A stretch of DNA of 64,000 nucleotides from Ruminococcus sp. YE71. GTDB taxonomy: Bacteria; Bacillota; Clostridia; Oscillospirales; Ruminococcaceae. This document shows positions 33,816 through 42,754 of the stretch, piece by piece. A program made the translations under genes and the position numbers. Under the pieces are notes generated by a model, which had not been told where the DNA came from, did no database searches, and saw only the letters and a list, made by a program, of their open reading frames with translations. Position 1 is the first letter of the stretch. Each line of letters opens with the position of its first letter. The stretch is from assembly GCF_900119155.1 (NCBI RefSeq), contig NZ_FPIR01000006.1:110023-174022 (forward strand). The letters run 5' to 3'.

Positions 33816-34582
33816 TACTTGCGGTAGATATCGGAAACTCGAATATCGTGATCGGATGCTTCGACAAGAACGAGATACTCTTCGTCGAGCGGCTCTCGAC
33901 CAATCAGCAGAGCACCCAGATGGAATACACGGTCATGATAAAGAACATACTCGAACTGAACAACCTCGGCAGCGAACATATCGACGGCGGTATAATCTCG
34001 TCGGTAGTGCCGCCGCTTACCGAGATAGTCAGGAGCGCGATGGAACGGCTCGGCTGCGGCGAAGTGCTGGTGGTCGGTCCGGGAATAAAGACAGGTCTGA
34101 GGATACTTCTCGACAACCCTGCACAGCTGGGCAGCGACAGGGTCGCGGACGCTGTGGCGGCGGTAAGTCTCTACCCCGCACCACTGATACTCATCGACAT
34201 GGGAACGGCGACCACCGTTTCGGTCATCGACCGTGAGAAGAATTTTCTCGGCGGTCTGATAATCCCTGGACTGAGGGTGTCGCTGGATTCGCTGACGACG
34301 CGGACTTCCCAGCTGCCGAAGATAAGCCTTGTACCCGCAAAACGGGTCATCGGCACAAACACGGTGGACTGCATGAAGAGCGGCATCATCCACGCTACGG
34401 CTTCGAGCATCGACGGCGTGGTGGAGCGCATCGAGGAAGAGCTGGGGGAGAAATGCACGGTAGTCTCGACGGGCGGACTTGCGAACGTTGTAGTTCCCTA
34501 CTGCAAGCGCGACATCATCCTCGACGACACGCTGCTTCTGAAAGGTCTGCGGATAATCTACACGAAAAACAGACCCAACTAA
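33812..34582 (+). CDS. coaX: Type III pantothenate kinase
   Basis: 256 residues. CoaX phosphorylates pantothenate, the first step of CoA synthesis proper, and is an ASKHA-fold kinase. Motifs include the opening [28 protein letters not shown] near 110 and [13 protein letters not shown] near 128, all typical of type III. Its overlap with panD makes the four genes one translationally coupled pantothenate-to-phosphopantothenate pathway. A bidirectional terminator follows. Confidence 0.96.
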   Translation: MILAVDIGNSNIVIGCFDKNEILFVERLSTNQQSTQMEYTVMIKNILELNNLGSEHIDGGIISSVVPPLTEIVRSAMERLGCGEVLVVGPGIKTGLRILLDNPAQLGSDRVADAVAAVSLYPAPLILIDMGTATTVSVIDREKNFLGGLIIPGLRVSLDSLTTRTSQLPKISLVPAKRVIGTNTVDCMKSGIIHATASSIDGVVERIEEELGEKCTVVSTGGLANVVVPYCKRDIILDDTLLLKGLRIIYTKNRPN

Positions 34583-34597
34583 ACACACAAAAAATAA

Positions 34598-34625
34598 AAA
34601 CGGTATCGTTACGATACCGTTTTTC
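34598..34625. terminator. Bidirectional terminator after coaX
   Basis: AAACGGTATCGT pairs with ACGATACCGTTT, with TTTTTCG on the plus side and A/T runs on the other. It ends coaX and the convergent Na/Pi transporter gene. Confidence 0.92.
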
Positions 34626-34627
34626 GT

Positions 34628-36379
34628 TTATATCACATATTTTGCGCTGTATTCCTCGAAAGCCTTGCCCTCGTTGTTGTCCTTCAGCGACGCCTTGATG
34701 GCGTTCGCAGCGTGGATGCCGTAGCTGTTTGGGTTAACTTCCTGAAGTGCGCGGATTATCTTCGAGCAGTGAACTGCCATACGTTCAAGGTTCGTGAGCA
34801 GCTCGCCGAAGCCTGCGCCCTGTCTGAGGGAACATTCGCCTGCCTGCAAACGCTTTACGTGGTTCAGCTCGGCTGCACCGCAGAGATTGTGTATCGAAGC
34901 GGTCAGAGCGACGATGCGTCCGTCCGACTTCCAGTCTTCCTGAGTGTAGGCTTCGATGGTAAGGTCAAGAGCCTCGCGCACAGCTGAAGTTATAACGTCG
35001 AGCTCCTTGCCTGCCTGTTCGGAGTAGATGATGTTTTCCTCGTGGTTGTCACGTGCTATGAACGCGATGTTCATCGCACGGTCGGTGATACGCTCGAAAT
35101 CCGCGAGGGTGTGCAGGTACTTGAACACGTCTGCGTTCTGTTCCTTGGTCAGCGACCTGCGGGAAATGCGCATGAGGTAAGTACCGATGTCGTTCTCGTA
35201 GCGGTCTGCGAGCTTTTCGTACTTCGCCGTTTTCTCGAACATCTCGGTGGAGTAGTTGTTCAGCGCCTCGAAGCAGCAGTAAACGCTCTTGACGGCCTTC
35301 TTCGCCATATCAAAGATAGCGCTCTTGCTCTGGGAGATAGCCAGCGGCGGATAGGGCAGAAAACGTTCTTCGAGCGGCAAAAGCTGTTCGTCGGGTTCTT
35401 CCGCGGTCTTATCCTTGATGATAAAGCAGGTGAATTTCTCGATGAGCCCGATGAACGGGAACAGCACGATGATAACTACAAGCCTGTACAGAGTATTTAC
35501 AGCAGCGATAGACACCTTGCTCATTGTGATGCTCATGAAGCTGAAGCCGCCGGTCGAAGCGTTGATTATATAGAACATCGAACCAACGACAACTACACCG
35601 AGTACATTTATGAGCAGATATACACATGAAGTACGCTTGCCCTCAACACTGGCTGCTAATGCCGTGAGAAGCACCGGTACAGCCGCACCTATCGAGATGC
35701 CGAGAAGTATCGGGAATGCTGTGCTGAAAGTGATAACGCCCGTTGCGGTCAGGGTCTGTAAGATTCCGACAGATGCCGAAGCACTTTGCAATACCGCCGT
35801 GAAAGCCGCTCCCACAAGTATTCCCAACAAAGGGTTGGAGAACATCGTCAGGATGCTCACGAACTTTTCGCTCTGGGAAAGCGGAGCTACCGAGCTTGAC
35901 ATAAGGTCGATGCCTACCATCAGCACTACAAAGCCGAGCATTATATCTCCGACGTTTGAACGGCGCTTTGAGAATGTCCGGAGCAGAATACCCGCAACAG
36001 CGACTATTCCCATCATCGTGGCGGTCGATAGAAGAGCGGCGATGCCGCTGCCGCCTTCAAGCGAGGATAAAACTATCACCCAGCCCGTTATCGACGTGCC
36101 GAGTATAGCACCCATGATGATGCCGATAGCCTGCCTGAACTTCATCATGCCCGAGTTTACGAAGCCGACCGTCATGACCGAAGTCGCCGATGACGACTGG
36201 ATGACCGCGGTGACTCCCGTACCGAGCAGAATGCCTTTCAGCGGTGTGTTGGTAAGCTTTGCGAGCAGCGTTTCCAGCTTGCTGCCTGCCACTCGTTTCA
36301 GTCCGTCGCCCATGAAAGCCATACCGAACATAAACAGAGAGATGCCGCAAAGCAGGTCGAACAGGTTTGAAATATCCAT
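34628..36379 (-). CDS. Na/Pi-cotransporter II family protein with PhoU-like domain
   Basis: 583 residues. The membrane half has two repeats with the signature QSSSA: TAVIQSSSATSVMTVGFVNSG near residue 62 and TAVLQSASASVGILQ near 195 (second copy QSASA). The C-terminal 200 residues, from about 370, are a cytoplasmic PhoU-like helical bundle (DRYENDIGTYLMRISRRSLT, DFERITDRAMNIAFIARD). Members import phosphate with sodium, and the PhoU part probably gates it. The ATG at 36379 has GGTGGGA upstream; an in-frame GTG at 36391 lies within that site. It has its own strong promoter. Confidence 0.9.
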   Translation of the reverse strand: MDISNLFDLLCGISLFMFGMAFMGDGLKRVAGSKLETLLAKLTNTPLKGILLGTGVTAVIQSSSATSVMTVGFVNSGMMKFRQAIGIIMGAILGTSITGWVIVLSSLEGGSGIAALLSTATMMGIVAVAGILLRTFSKRRSNVGDIMLGFVVLMVGIDLMSSSVAPLSQSEKFVSILTMFSNPLLGILVGAAFTAVLQSASASVGILQTLTATGVITFSTAFPILLGISIGAAVPVLLTALAASVEGKRTSCVYLLINVLGVVVVGSMFYIINASTGGFSFMSITMSKVSIAAVNTLYRLVVIIVLFPFIGLIEKFTCFIIKDKTAEEPDEQLLPLEERFLPYPPLAISQSKSAIFDMAKKAVKSVYCCFEALNNYSTEMFEKTAKYEKLADRYENDIGTYLMRISRRSLTKEQNADVFKYLHTLADFERITDRAMNIAFIARDNHEENIIYSEQAGKELDVITSAVREALDLTIEAYTQEDWKSDGRIVALTASIHNLCGAAELNHVKRLQAGECSLRQGAGFGELLTNLERMAVHCSKIIRALQEVNPNSYGIHAANAIKASLKDNNEGKAFEEYSAKYVI

Positions 36380-36458
36380 AGTGATTCCCACCGTATCCTT
36401 ATTTCGGGCAGTCCGCCCGACTTTTCCTATCTAAAACTTCCCATTTATCGCCATTATA

Positions 36459-36487
36459 AGTATAGCAAAAACCGACTCTCTTGTCAA
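36459..36487 (-). promoter_or_regulatory. Promoter of the Na/Pi cotransporter gene
   Basis: Minus strand: TTGACA (36482-36487), a 17-base spacer, TATACT (36459-36464). Confidence 0.87.
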
Positions 36488-36577
36488 CGCTTTTTTCTCA
36501 ACTTTGATAAAATAGTTACAGAATCCTTACAGTTGGCGCTGTCAATTGTAACTTTTACACAGTAAAGTCCCGAAAAG

Positions 36578-36606
36578 TTGACAGGTGTGGATTATTGTGG
36601 TAAAAT
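36578..36606 (+). promoter_or_regulatory. Promoter of the nucleotidyltransferase gene
   Basis: TTGACA (36578-36583), a 17-base spacer, TAAAAT (36601-36606). The leader is only about 20 bases before the GTG start. Confidence 0.85.
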
Positions 36607-36632
36607 AATTCGTGACGGAAGGAGGAATAAAT

Positions 36633-37379
36633 GTGAACATCGAAAAAGAACTCGCCGAGCTGGAGCGCCGCGAAAACGTCCGCGTGCTCTACTGTGCCGA
36701 AGCAGGCAGCCGTGCATGGGGTTTTCCCTCGCCCGACAGCGATTATGACGCACGTTTCGTCTACGTCCGCACCGTGGAGGACTACCTGAAACTCGGTTCC
36801 CAGCGTGACGTCATCGAGTGGAAGCTGGACGACACCCTCGACATCAACGGCTGGGATCTGCGCAAGCTGCTGAGGCTGCTGTACAACTCGAATCCCGTCA
36901 TCTTTGAGTGGAGAGGTTCGCCAATCGTCTACCGCACCACCGACTTCTGGGAAAAGAATGCGCCCCTTTTCGACGAATATTTCTCCGAAAGAGCCGTCAT
37001 CAACCACTACCTCAGCATCGCCAGAAGCGATTTCAGCAATAATCTCTCACACGACAGAGTGAAGCTGAAAAAATATTTCTACATCCTCAGAGCGATATGG
37101 GCGTGCAGGTGGGTCATCGAGAAGCACTCGCCGCCGCCCGTACCCTTCGATGTCCTGTGCGGCGAATACTGCCCCGAAGAGCTCCGCGGAACGATCGGCG
37201 CACTGCTTGAAAAAAAACTCGCTGGTCAGCTCGGCAGCGGAACGCACATCACCCCGCTGACCGCCTACGCAGAGCAAAGCATCCGCGAGCTGACAGAACT
37301 TGCCGCGGCATACGAAAAACTCCCCCCGAAGGGCTGGGACACCCTCGACCGCATCTTCCTCCAATCGCTGGACCGCTAA
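36633..37379 (+). CDS. RlaP/YcgL-type nucleotidyltransferase
   Basis: 248 residues. The N-terminal domain has the minimal nucleotidyltransferase signature AGSRAWGFPSPDSDYDARF near residue 24: G-S followed by two Asp that bind metal. FYILRAIWACRWV near residue 150 and a helical C-terminus agree with the large predicted-nucleotidyltransferase family (PF10127). Related proteins have RNA-ligase-associated or tRNA-directed roles, but no substrate is known here. The start is GTG at 36633, with GGAGGA 7 bases upstream. It is a single gene between its own promoter and a terminator. Confidence 0.82.
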   Translation: MNIEKELAELERRENVRVLYCAEAGSRAWGFPSPDSDYDARFVYVRTVEDYLKLGSQRDVIEWKLDDTLDINGWDLRKLLRLLYNSNPVIFEWRGSPIVYRTTDFWEKNAPLFDEYFSERAVINHYLSIARSDFSNNLSHDRVKLKKYFYILRAIWACRWVIEKHSPPPVPFDVLCGEYCPEELRGTIGALLEKKLAGQLGSGTHITPLTAYAEQSIRELTELAAAYEKLPPKGWDTLDRIFLQSLDR

Positions 37380-37385
37380 AAAAAG

Positions 37386-37421
37386 ACCCGAAAGCATCAC
37401 AACTGCCTTCGGGTCTTTGTG
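37386..37421 (+). terminator. Terminator of the nucleotidyltransferase gene
   Basis: AAAGACCCGAA, a 16-base loop region, TTCGGGTCTTTGTGTTTT, directly after the stop at 37379. Confidence 0.8.
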
Positions 37422-37463
37422 TTTTACAAATGTTCCTGTTTGCGCTGCTGACTGCGGGTTTTG

Positions 37464-37700
37464 CTTGGGGGAGACCCTTTTAAAAAAGGGTCTCCCCCCA
37501 AACCCCCTCACTAAAACTTTTAATACTTTTTGGCTTTTGGTGTTTCTTATGTAGATAGAATTGGTTTGAAAGATAGAGGTTCTATTCTTCAATGGTCAGC
37601 CCCTTGCCAAAAAGACGTTCATGAGAGCGTATCGCACCATTGAGCGTATTTATCAGGTGGTATCTCTTAAAATGTCAAGGGACTATCTTCCCGACCACAG
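37464..37700. repeat. Dispersed repeat, left copy of an inverted pair around cvpA
   Basis: Begins with the hairpin CTTGGGGGAGACCC ... GGGTCTCCCCCC, then CACTAAAACTTTTAATAC, TTTTTGGCTTTTGGTG, and a 29-base block at 37603-37631 that recurs exactly, inverted, at 38738-38766. The right end is not sharply defined. The cvpA gene follows. Confidence 0.85.
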
Positions 37701-37715
37701 TCAGTAGTTTAGATC

Positions 37716-38582
37716 TCAGTTAAAGAAAAGCTTGTATACGGGCAGGAAGACCACTGAGCCTAAGTTCTGAGGGGCGAATCTGCCGTCGCTCATGCTCTCT
37801 GCCGAGTGGACGATCAGTATCAGCAGGCCGACTTCGAGTGCGCCCTGTGCCGCTCCGAGAAGTCCGCCCTGAATGCGGTCAGCGGTCTCGATGGTGCTTC
37901 CGCCTGCGCGCAGGATGAGCGCGAAGATCGCGGACAGCACGAGTCTTACCAGCAGTGTTATCGCCGCGAACAGACCCATTCTCAGCACGCTCTCGATGAG
38001 GGGACGCGCATAGTGTTCCTCGGCGTAGACGGCTGCGTCCTCGGGCGACCTCGCCGCCGCCTGTATGACCTCGAAGGCTTCGGAATTTGAAAGCTCCGCC
38101 CCGAACAGCTTCGGCACGACTTCGGGCACAGCCGCTTTCACCGACTCGGGCGCGGCGGACAGCAGCTGCTCACTGAGGTCTGCGGAAAACTTTTCAAGCT
38201 GCTGACGGTCGAGCCCCGACTCCTCAGCCAGTGATTCCGCATAATGCACCGCGTCCGCAGACTCCGCGACCGCCTGACGTATCTCGTCCTCGCTCATCTC
38301 GATGCCGTACTGCGCCAGCGCATCGCTCGACAGCCGCACAGGGTCGAACTGCTCCGCTTTTCTCAGACAGACTTCCTGCACCCTGTCCCTCAGATACTCG
38401 TCGTAGACCGACGGCGTGAGCGCGGCCGACCCGAAATATCCAGCCGCCGCCGCCGCAATCAGCACGGCAATAGACACCAGCCGCCTGACAAGCCCCTTGC
38501 GTATGCCTGCCGCCACAGGAAAAAATACCAGCGCAAGCACAAGCACATCAAGTATGATCGATATAGCCATGTTTGTATTCAT
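37716..38582 (-). CDS. CvpA-family membrane protein
   Basis: 288 residues. Three N-terminal hydrophobic segments (residues 6-24, 30-47) and two C-terminal ones (LRMGLFAAITLLVRLVLSAIFALIL near 205, LLGAAQGALEVGLLILIVHS near 243) surround an acidic helical middle of about 140 residues. The C-terminal AGGSTIETADRIQGGLLGAAQG matches the CvpA (colicin V production) family. The long hydrophilic insert between helix pairs is larger than in E. coli CvpA, which is 162 residues. CvpA proteins affect envelope homeostasis; the mechanism is unknown. GGAGAGG precedes the ATG at 38582. The gene is bracketed by inverted repeat copies. Confidence 0.8.
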   Translation of the reverse strand: MNTNMAISIILDVLVLALVFFPVAAGIRKGLVRRLVSIAVLIAAAAAGYFGSAALTPSVYDEYLRDRVQEVCLRKAEQFDPVRLSSDALAQYGIEMSEDEIRQAVAESADAVHYAESLAEESGLDRQQLEKFSADLSEQLLSAAPESVKAAVPEVVPKLFGAELSNSEAFEVIQAAARSPEDAAVYAEEHYARPLIESVLRMGLFAAITLLVRLVLSAIFALILRAGGSTIETADRIQGGLLGAAQGALEVGLLILIVHSAESMSDGRFAPQNLGSVVFLPVYKLFFN

Positions 38583-38611
38583 TTGCCTCTCCTTTTTCTG
38601 CATCTCCCCTT

Positions 38612-38904
38612 GCCGTGCGTAGCTAAGGCGGCCCCCATTCCAAAGACTTTTAATATGTTGGACGATAGTTGTGGTTTGGAAGATAGACTCTCACCGCTTC
38701 AAAAGAGACCGTCTGACAAATTCCGCAAAAGATGCGTTACGCTCTCATGAACGTCTTTTTGGCAAGTGCGCACTAACGAGAAGAAGAATTACAATCTTCC
38801 CGACCTGCACAAGCTAAAGAAGAACCACCACAAGCCAAAAAGCATTAAAAGTTTTAGGAAAGGGGTTTGGGGGAGAACCCTTTTTCAAAAGGGTTTCCCC
38901 CAAG
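38612..38904. repeat. Dispersed repeat, right copy of an inverted pair around cvpA
   Basis: Starts with GCCGTGCGTAGCTAAGGCGG (also at 9705-9724), then TTCCAAAGACTTTTAATATG (also at 55746-55765). It ends with AAAAGTTTTAGGAAAGGGG and the hairpin ...GGGTTTCCCCCAAG. It lies in inverse orientation to the copy at 37464-37700 and shares with it an exact 29-base inverted block. The ends are inverted relative to each other, as in a miniature mobile element. Confidence 0.85.
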
Positions 38905-39056
38905 AAGACCCGCACTCAAAAAAAACAAACGTCGGGGATTTTTTTGATAAAGTTATTATAGCACAGTACGGATGAGATTTCAATGTATATTTTGCGAAAA
39001 AATGCAGATAATATTTTCAGCCATTCGGCAATTCTTCGACGAAAGGAACTGATAAC
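38905..39056. other. Intergenic leader of a small lipoprotein gene
   Basis: AT-rich. It contains TTTTTTTGATAAAGTTATTATAGCAC and AAAATGCAGATAATATTTT, but no pair of boxes at standard spacing. I see no other gene. Confidence 0.4.
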
Positions 39057-39437
39057 ATGAAGAAGTCAATCGTATCGGCCATGCTTTCGGCGGCTGTGAT
39101 AGGCAGCGCGATGCTCACGGGCTGCGGCTCGATGGAGGACGGCAAGGTCGATGACAGCAGAAAGGACAGCCGTTCGGACACCGCGTCTTCCGCGGTTACG
39201 ACCGAGCGCCGCACCGAGACCACCACAACGAGAAAAGAGACCTCCCGCGTGACCGAGAGCCGTCCCGTCACCTCAAAGCGTGACAGCCGCACCGATTCGG
39301 AGACCCTCGGGGAGAAGGCTGATTCGGCGGCCGACAAGGCTGCGAGCAAGGCCGACGAGATAACCGACGATGTTGCGGACGGCGTGAACGGCGGTCTCAA
39401 CGCTGCCGAGAGCATTGTTGACGACGTGCTGAAGTGA
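39057..39437 (+). CDS. Small charged lipoprotein
   Basis: 126 residues. The signal peptide ends in the lipobox LTGC (Cys23). The mature chain is low complexity: Arg/Thr/Ser/Glu-rich (TTTTRKETSRVTESR), then an Ala/Asp/Lys helix (EKADSAADKAASKADEITDD). The latter resembles the Ala-Asp-Lys helices of stress-linked apolipoprotein-like or LEA-type proteins. AAAGGAA lies upstream of the ATG and a strong terminator follows, so it is a separate unit from the kinase cassette to its right. Function unknown. Confidence 0.75.
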   Translation: MKKSIVSAMLSAAVIGSAMLTGCGSMEDGKVDDSRKDSRSDTASSAVTTERRTETTTTRKETSRVTESRPVTSKRDSRTDSETLGEKADSAADKAASKADEITDDVADGVNGGLNAAESIVDDVLK

Positions 39438-39479
39438 CATCTCTGTCATCCGCAGTGACAGACTATCCGCAAGCGGAAA

Positions 39480-39516
39480 TATCGGTATCGCCCGAACGGG
39501 ATACCGATATTTTTTT
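39480..39516 (+). terminator. Terminator of the small lipoprotein gene
   Basis: AATATCGGTATC, loop GCCCGAACGG, GATACCGATATT, then TTTTT. It separates the lipoprotein from the promoter of the next cassette. Confidence 0.93.
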
Positions 39517-39537
39517 GCGCATCTGCCGCAAACGGGC

Positions 39538-39566
39538 TTGATTATCCCGACGGAATGTGCTATAAT
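39538..39566 (+). promoter_or_regulatory. Promoter of the HprK-PqqD-S26-ABC cassette
   Basis: TTGATT (39538-39543), a 17-base spacer, TATAAT (39561-39566). The leader is about 30 bases before the ATG at 39602. Confidence 0.87.
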
Positions 39567-39601
39567 TATAGAGTATATGTTCAATGGAATGGGGAGCCTT
39601 T

Positions 39602-40339
39602 ATGACCGCAAATTACAGGATGGCAGACATTACTTTTTCCGTCACTTCCGTCTACGAGAGTGTACATCGGTACTGCTCGGACTACCGCACGGACGCGCCT
39701 GCCGAATTCGAGATAGTCATCGGCCGCGGGGATATCGAAGCTGAGCGCATCCATAACGAGCGCACCGCAAAGGCTGAGGGAAGAACGCCCATAGACGCTC
39801 CGCCCGATTACCTTGAGGCGCTTGCGGTCTACCGAAAGTTCTGCACGCTGTCGGTGGACAGGGATGTGATGCTGTTTCACGGGTCGGCTGTGGCGGTGGA
39901 CGGCGAGGCTTACCTGTTCACAGCGCCGAGCGGGACGGGCAAATCCACGCATACGCGGCTGTGGCGGGAATATCTCAGTGACAGAGCCGTGATGGTAAAC
40001 GACGACAAGCCCCTCATCCGACTTCCCGAACAGGGTACGCCCTTAATCTACGGCACGCCATACAACGGCAAGCATCGGCTCGGGTGCAATATGTCGGCGC
40101 CGCTGAAAGCGGTCTGCGTGCTGACGCGCTCGGCGGAGAACCGCATCAGACCCGTGAAAAAATCGGAAATATACCACATACTCTTGCAGCAGACCTTCCG
40201 TCCTGCCGACCCTGTGCAGCTGGCGAAAACGCTCACGCTCATCGACAGGCTCGCCGCAGGCACGAAATTGTATCTGCTCGGCTGCAACATGGATATCTCG
40301 GCGGCAGAGACCGCATACAATACAATGAGAGGAGAATGA
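39602..40339 (+). CDS. HprK-like P-loop kinase of a peptide-modification cassette
   Basis: 245 residues. The C-terminal half is HPr-kinase-like: LFHGSAVAVDGEAYLFTAPS near 91-110, P-loop APSGTGKST at 108-116, and VNDDKPL near 139. It lacks the N-terminal domain and HPr-binding parts of true HprK. Such HprK-like proteins pair with PqqD-like proteins in RiPP loci (the SynChlorMet ScmC-ScmD pair; lasso-peptide kinases that phosphorylate a Ser). The start at 39602 has GGAG 8 bases upstream; an in-frame ATG at 39584 lacks one. It is followed 3 bases later by the PqqD gene. Phosphorylation of a peptide is the likely role (inference). Confidence 0.82.
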   Translation: MTANYRMADITFSVTSVYESVHRYCSDYRTDAPAEFEIVIGRGDIEAERIHNERTAKAEGRTPIDAPPDYLEALAVYRKFCTLSVDRDVMLFHGSAVAVDGEAYLFTAPSGTGKSTHTRLWREYLSDRAVMVNDDKPLIRLPEQGTPLIYGTPYNGKHRLGCNMSAPLKAVCVLTRSAENRIRPVKKSEIYHILLQQTFRPADPVQLAKTLTLIDRLAAGTKLYLLGCNMDISAAETAYNTMRGE

Positions 40340-40342
40340 CTG

Positions 40343-40603
40343 ATGAAGCTCAGCAACGGATTTATCGCACATACGGAGGATGGAGAGAGGGTGCTCGTTT
40401 CGACGGGCGCGGCAGATTTTTCGGGGCTCGTGAGGGCTAACCCCACCGCCGCATTCATCATCGACAGGCTCATCGAAGGCACTACCGAGGAGGAGCTCGT
40501 GGACAAGCTCTGCGAAAAGTACGACGCACCCCGTGAGGTCATCGCTGCTGACGCCGCAAAGATGATCGCACAGCTCCGCGAGATAGGTGCTGTCGAGGAC
40601 TGA
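40343..40603 (+). CDS. PqqD-like RiPP recognition element protein
   Basis: 86 residues. The sequence GFIAHTEDGERVLVSTGAADFSGLVRANPTAAFIIDRLIEG then a C-terminal helix pair (EEELVDKLCEKYDAPREVI) matches PqqD, a small winged-helix that binds leader peptides and presents them to modifying enzymes. It is free-standing here, not fused to a radical SAM or cyclase. GGAG lies 8 bases before the ATG. It lies 3 bases from the kinase gene and 4 bases from the peptidase gene. Confidence 0.88.
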   Translation: MKLSNGFIAHTEDGERVLVSTGAADFSGLVRANPTAAFIIDRLIEGTTEEELVDKLCEKYDAPREVIAADAAKMIAQLREIGAVED

Positions 40604-40607
40604 CAGG

Positions 40608-41060
40608 ATGACCTACGAGGAGTATCTCGAAGAGAACGGCAAACTGACCTACTCGAACGTGGGGGTGAGTATGCTGCCGCTGCTCAGACAGGGCAGAGAC
40701 CTCTTCACCGTTGAGAAAAACGACGGGAAACGCTTCAAAAAGTACGACGTGGTACTCTATCGCCGCTATTCAAGCAAGAAAAACCGCACCGAATACGTTC
40801 TTCACCGCATCGTCGGGGTCAGACCCGACAGCTACGTGATAATCGGCGACAACTGCGTGAACTACGAATACGGCATCAGGGACTGCGACATCCTCGGCAG
40901 GATGGTCAGCATCACCCGCGAGGGCGGCAGGGTCATCACCGCCGATTCCTTCGGGTTCAGGGCGTTCAGCGTGGTATGGGTCAGGCTCACACCTGTGAGG
41001 ATATTCCTGAAAAAAGCGCGAATGCGTTTCAGACGCGCGGTCAGGAAGGTGCTCCAATGA
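40608..41060 (+). CDS. S24/S26-type peptidase with Ser-His pair
   Basis: 150 residues. The nucleophile is Ser21 in NVGVSMLPLLRQGRD, a Sx-L-P motif of the S24/S26 clan, and the second catalytic position is His66 in YVLHRIVGV, as in SipW/ER-type signal peptidases rather than the Lys of bacterial type I enzymes. IIGDNCVN near residue 80 is the usual third box. There is no N-terminal membrane anchor; a moderately hydrophobic, basic C-terminus could bind the membrane. It overlaps the ABC gene by 4 bases (ATGA). It probably cleaves the leader of a peptide before or during export (inference from context). Confidence 0.85.
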   Translation: MTYEEYLEENGKLTYSNVGVSMLPLLRQGRDLFTVEKNDGKRFKKYDVVLYRRYSSKKNRTEYVLHRIVGVRPDSYVIIGDNCVNYEYGIRDCDILGRMVSITREGGRVITADSFGFRAFSVVWVRLTPVRIFLKKARMRFRRAVRKVLQ

Positions 41061-42745
41061 AGAACGAAAACGCTGTAAAATGGCTGTGGAGAACGGCAGG
41101 TCGAAAAAAATGGCTGGTCATCCTACAGACCGCCATTCAGAGCCTGCTGAGCTTTTCGGGAGTGCTGTACGCGCTGCTGCTGAGAAACATCGTTGACCGC
41201 GCGGCAGACCACGACAGGAACGGTTTTATCGTGAACGCCCTGCTGACGGTGACGCTCATCACGGCGCAGATAGCCGTCAGAGCCGCATACCGCCGCTTCG
41301 ATATGCTCACTCGCGCGTCTGTCGAGAACCTTTACAAGGGCAGGCTGTTCGGCTGTCTGCTGAGAAAGGACTATCAGGCTGTCAGCGCGGTACACTCGGC
41401 GGAGTGGATAAACCGCCTGACCAACGACACCACGATAATCGCCGACGGCTTCGCGGAGATACTGCCTGGGATGATAGGTATGCTCGTGAAGCTCGTGAGC
41501 GCGGCGGTGATGCTGACGGTGCTCGACCGGAGATTCGCCTGTCTGGCTGTTCCGCTGGGACTTGTGATGACGGTGTTCACCTACGTTTTCAGCAAAAAGC
41601 TCAAACGGATGCACAAGGACATTCAGGAGAGGGACGGAGCGCTGAGGATATTCTATCAGGAGCGCCTTGCCAGCATGATGATGATACGCTCCTTCACGGC
41701 GGAAAAACAGGCCGAGCGGGAGAGCGCCGAGAAAATGAAGGCGCACCTCGATTCGCGGATGAAGCGCAACCGTATCGCGACCTTTGCACACGCCTGTTTC
41801 GGCTTCTCGATGCATGGGATGTACGTGTTCGGCGTCTGCTGGTGCGGCTACGGGATACTGACGGGCAGGATAACCTTCGGCACACTTACGGCGATAACAC
41901 AGCTCATCGCGCAGATACAGATGCCCTTTGCGAACCTTTCGGGGTATCTGCCGAAGTACTACGCCATGACCGCTTCCGCGGAAAGGCTCATCGAAGCCGA
42001 AATGTTCGATGACGACATGACGGGCACCCCCATGACCCTTGAGGAAGCGAAGGATTTCTACCACTCGAAACTGGAGAGCATCGGGCTGGACAATGTTGAT
42101 TTTACTTACTACGCGGCTGTTTCGGAAACGGACGGGCTCACGAAGGACAGCTCCCCTGCCGCCGTCAGAGGGCTGAGCCTTGAGATACGGAAAGGCGAAT
42201 ACGCGGCGTTCACGGGGCACAGCGGCTGCGGAAAATCCACCGCGCTGAAACTGCTGATGTGCGTTTACCGACCCGACAGCGGCGAGCGGTACGTCACCGA
42301 CCGTGAAGGCAGGCGCATCGTTATCGACCCGAGGTGGCACAGGCTCTTCGCCTACGTGCCCCAGGGAAATATGCTCATGAGCGGGACCGTCCGCGACATC
42401 GTGAGCTTTTCCGATAAGAACTGCCCCGAAGAGAAGATACGTCAGGCTATACGCATCGCCTGCGCCGATGAGTTCATCGGAGAGCTTGAACAGGGGCTGG
42501 ACACGATGCTGGGCGAACGCGGCTCGGGTCTCTCGGAGGGGCAGATGCAAAGGCTCGCCATCGCGAGGGCTGTCTGCTCGGAGAGCCCCGTACTGCTGCT
42601 GGACGAGGCGACCAGCGCACTTGATGAGCAGACCGAACGTCGGGTGCTCGAAAACCTGCGCAGCATGACCGACCGCACGGTGCTGATAATCACGCACCGA
42701 CCCGCGGCTCTGGAGATCTGCGACAGGGTGATACCGTTTGAATGA
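41057..42745 (+). CDS. ABC exporter with fused membrane and ATPase domains
   Basis: 562 residues. Six transmembrane helices fill residues 1-310 (e.g. VILQTAIQSLLSFSGVLYALLLRNIV near 20). The nucleotide-binding domain has Walker A HSGCGKST, signature LSEGQMQR, Walker B VLLLDEATSALDE and H-loop ITHR. No N-terminal C39 peptidase domain is present, so cleavage must come from elsewhere, plausibly the S26-type peptidase just upstream, whose gene overlaps this start. It should export a peptide or lipid-linked product as a homodimer. The overlapping start (ATGA) implies coupled translation. Confidence 0.92.
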   Translation: MKNENAVKWLWRTAGRKKWLVILQTAIQSLLSFSGVLYALLLRNIVDRAADHDRNGFIVNALLTVTLITAQIAVRAAYRRFDMLTRASVENLYKGRLFGCLLRKDYQAVSAVHSAEWINRLTNDTTIIADGFAEILPGMIGMLVKLVSAAVMLTVLDRRFACLAVPLGLVMTVFTYVFSKKLKRMHKDIQERDGALRIFYQERLASMMMIRSFTAEKQAERESAEKMKAHLDSRMKRNRIATFAHACFGFSMHGMYVFGVCWCGYGILTGRITFGTLTAITQLIAQIQMPFANLSGYLPKYYAMTASAERLIEAEMFDDDMTGTPMTLEEAKDFYHSKLESIGLDNVDFTYYAAVSETDGLTKDSSPAAVRGLSLEIRKGEYAAFTGHSGCGKSTALKLLMCVYRPDSGERYVTDREGRRIVIDPRWHRLFAYVPQGNMLMSGTVRDIVSFSDKNCPEEKIRQAIRIACADEFIGELEQGLDTMLGERGSGLSEGQMQRLAIARAVCSESPVLLLDEATSALDEQTERRVLENLRSMTDRTVLIITHRPAALEICDRVIPFE

Positions 42746-42754
42746 GGTGCTATC

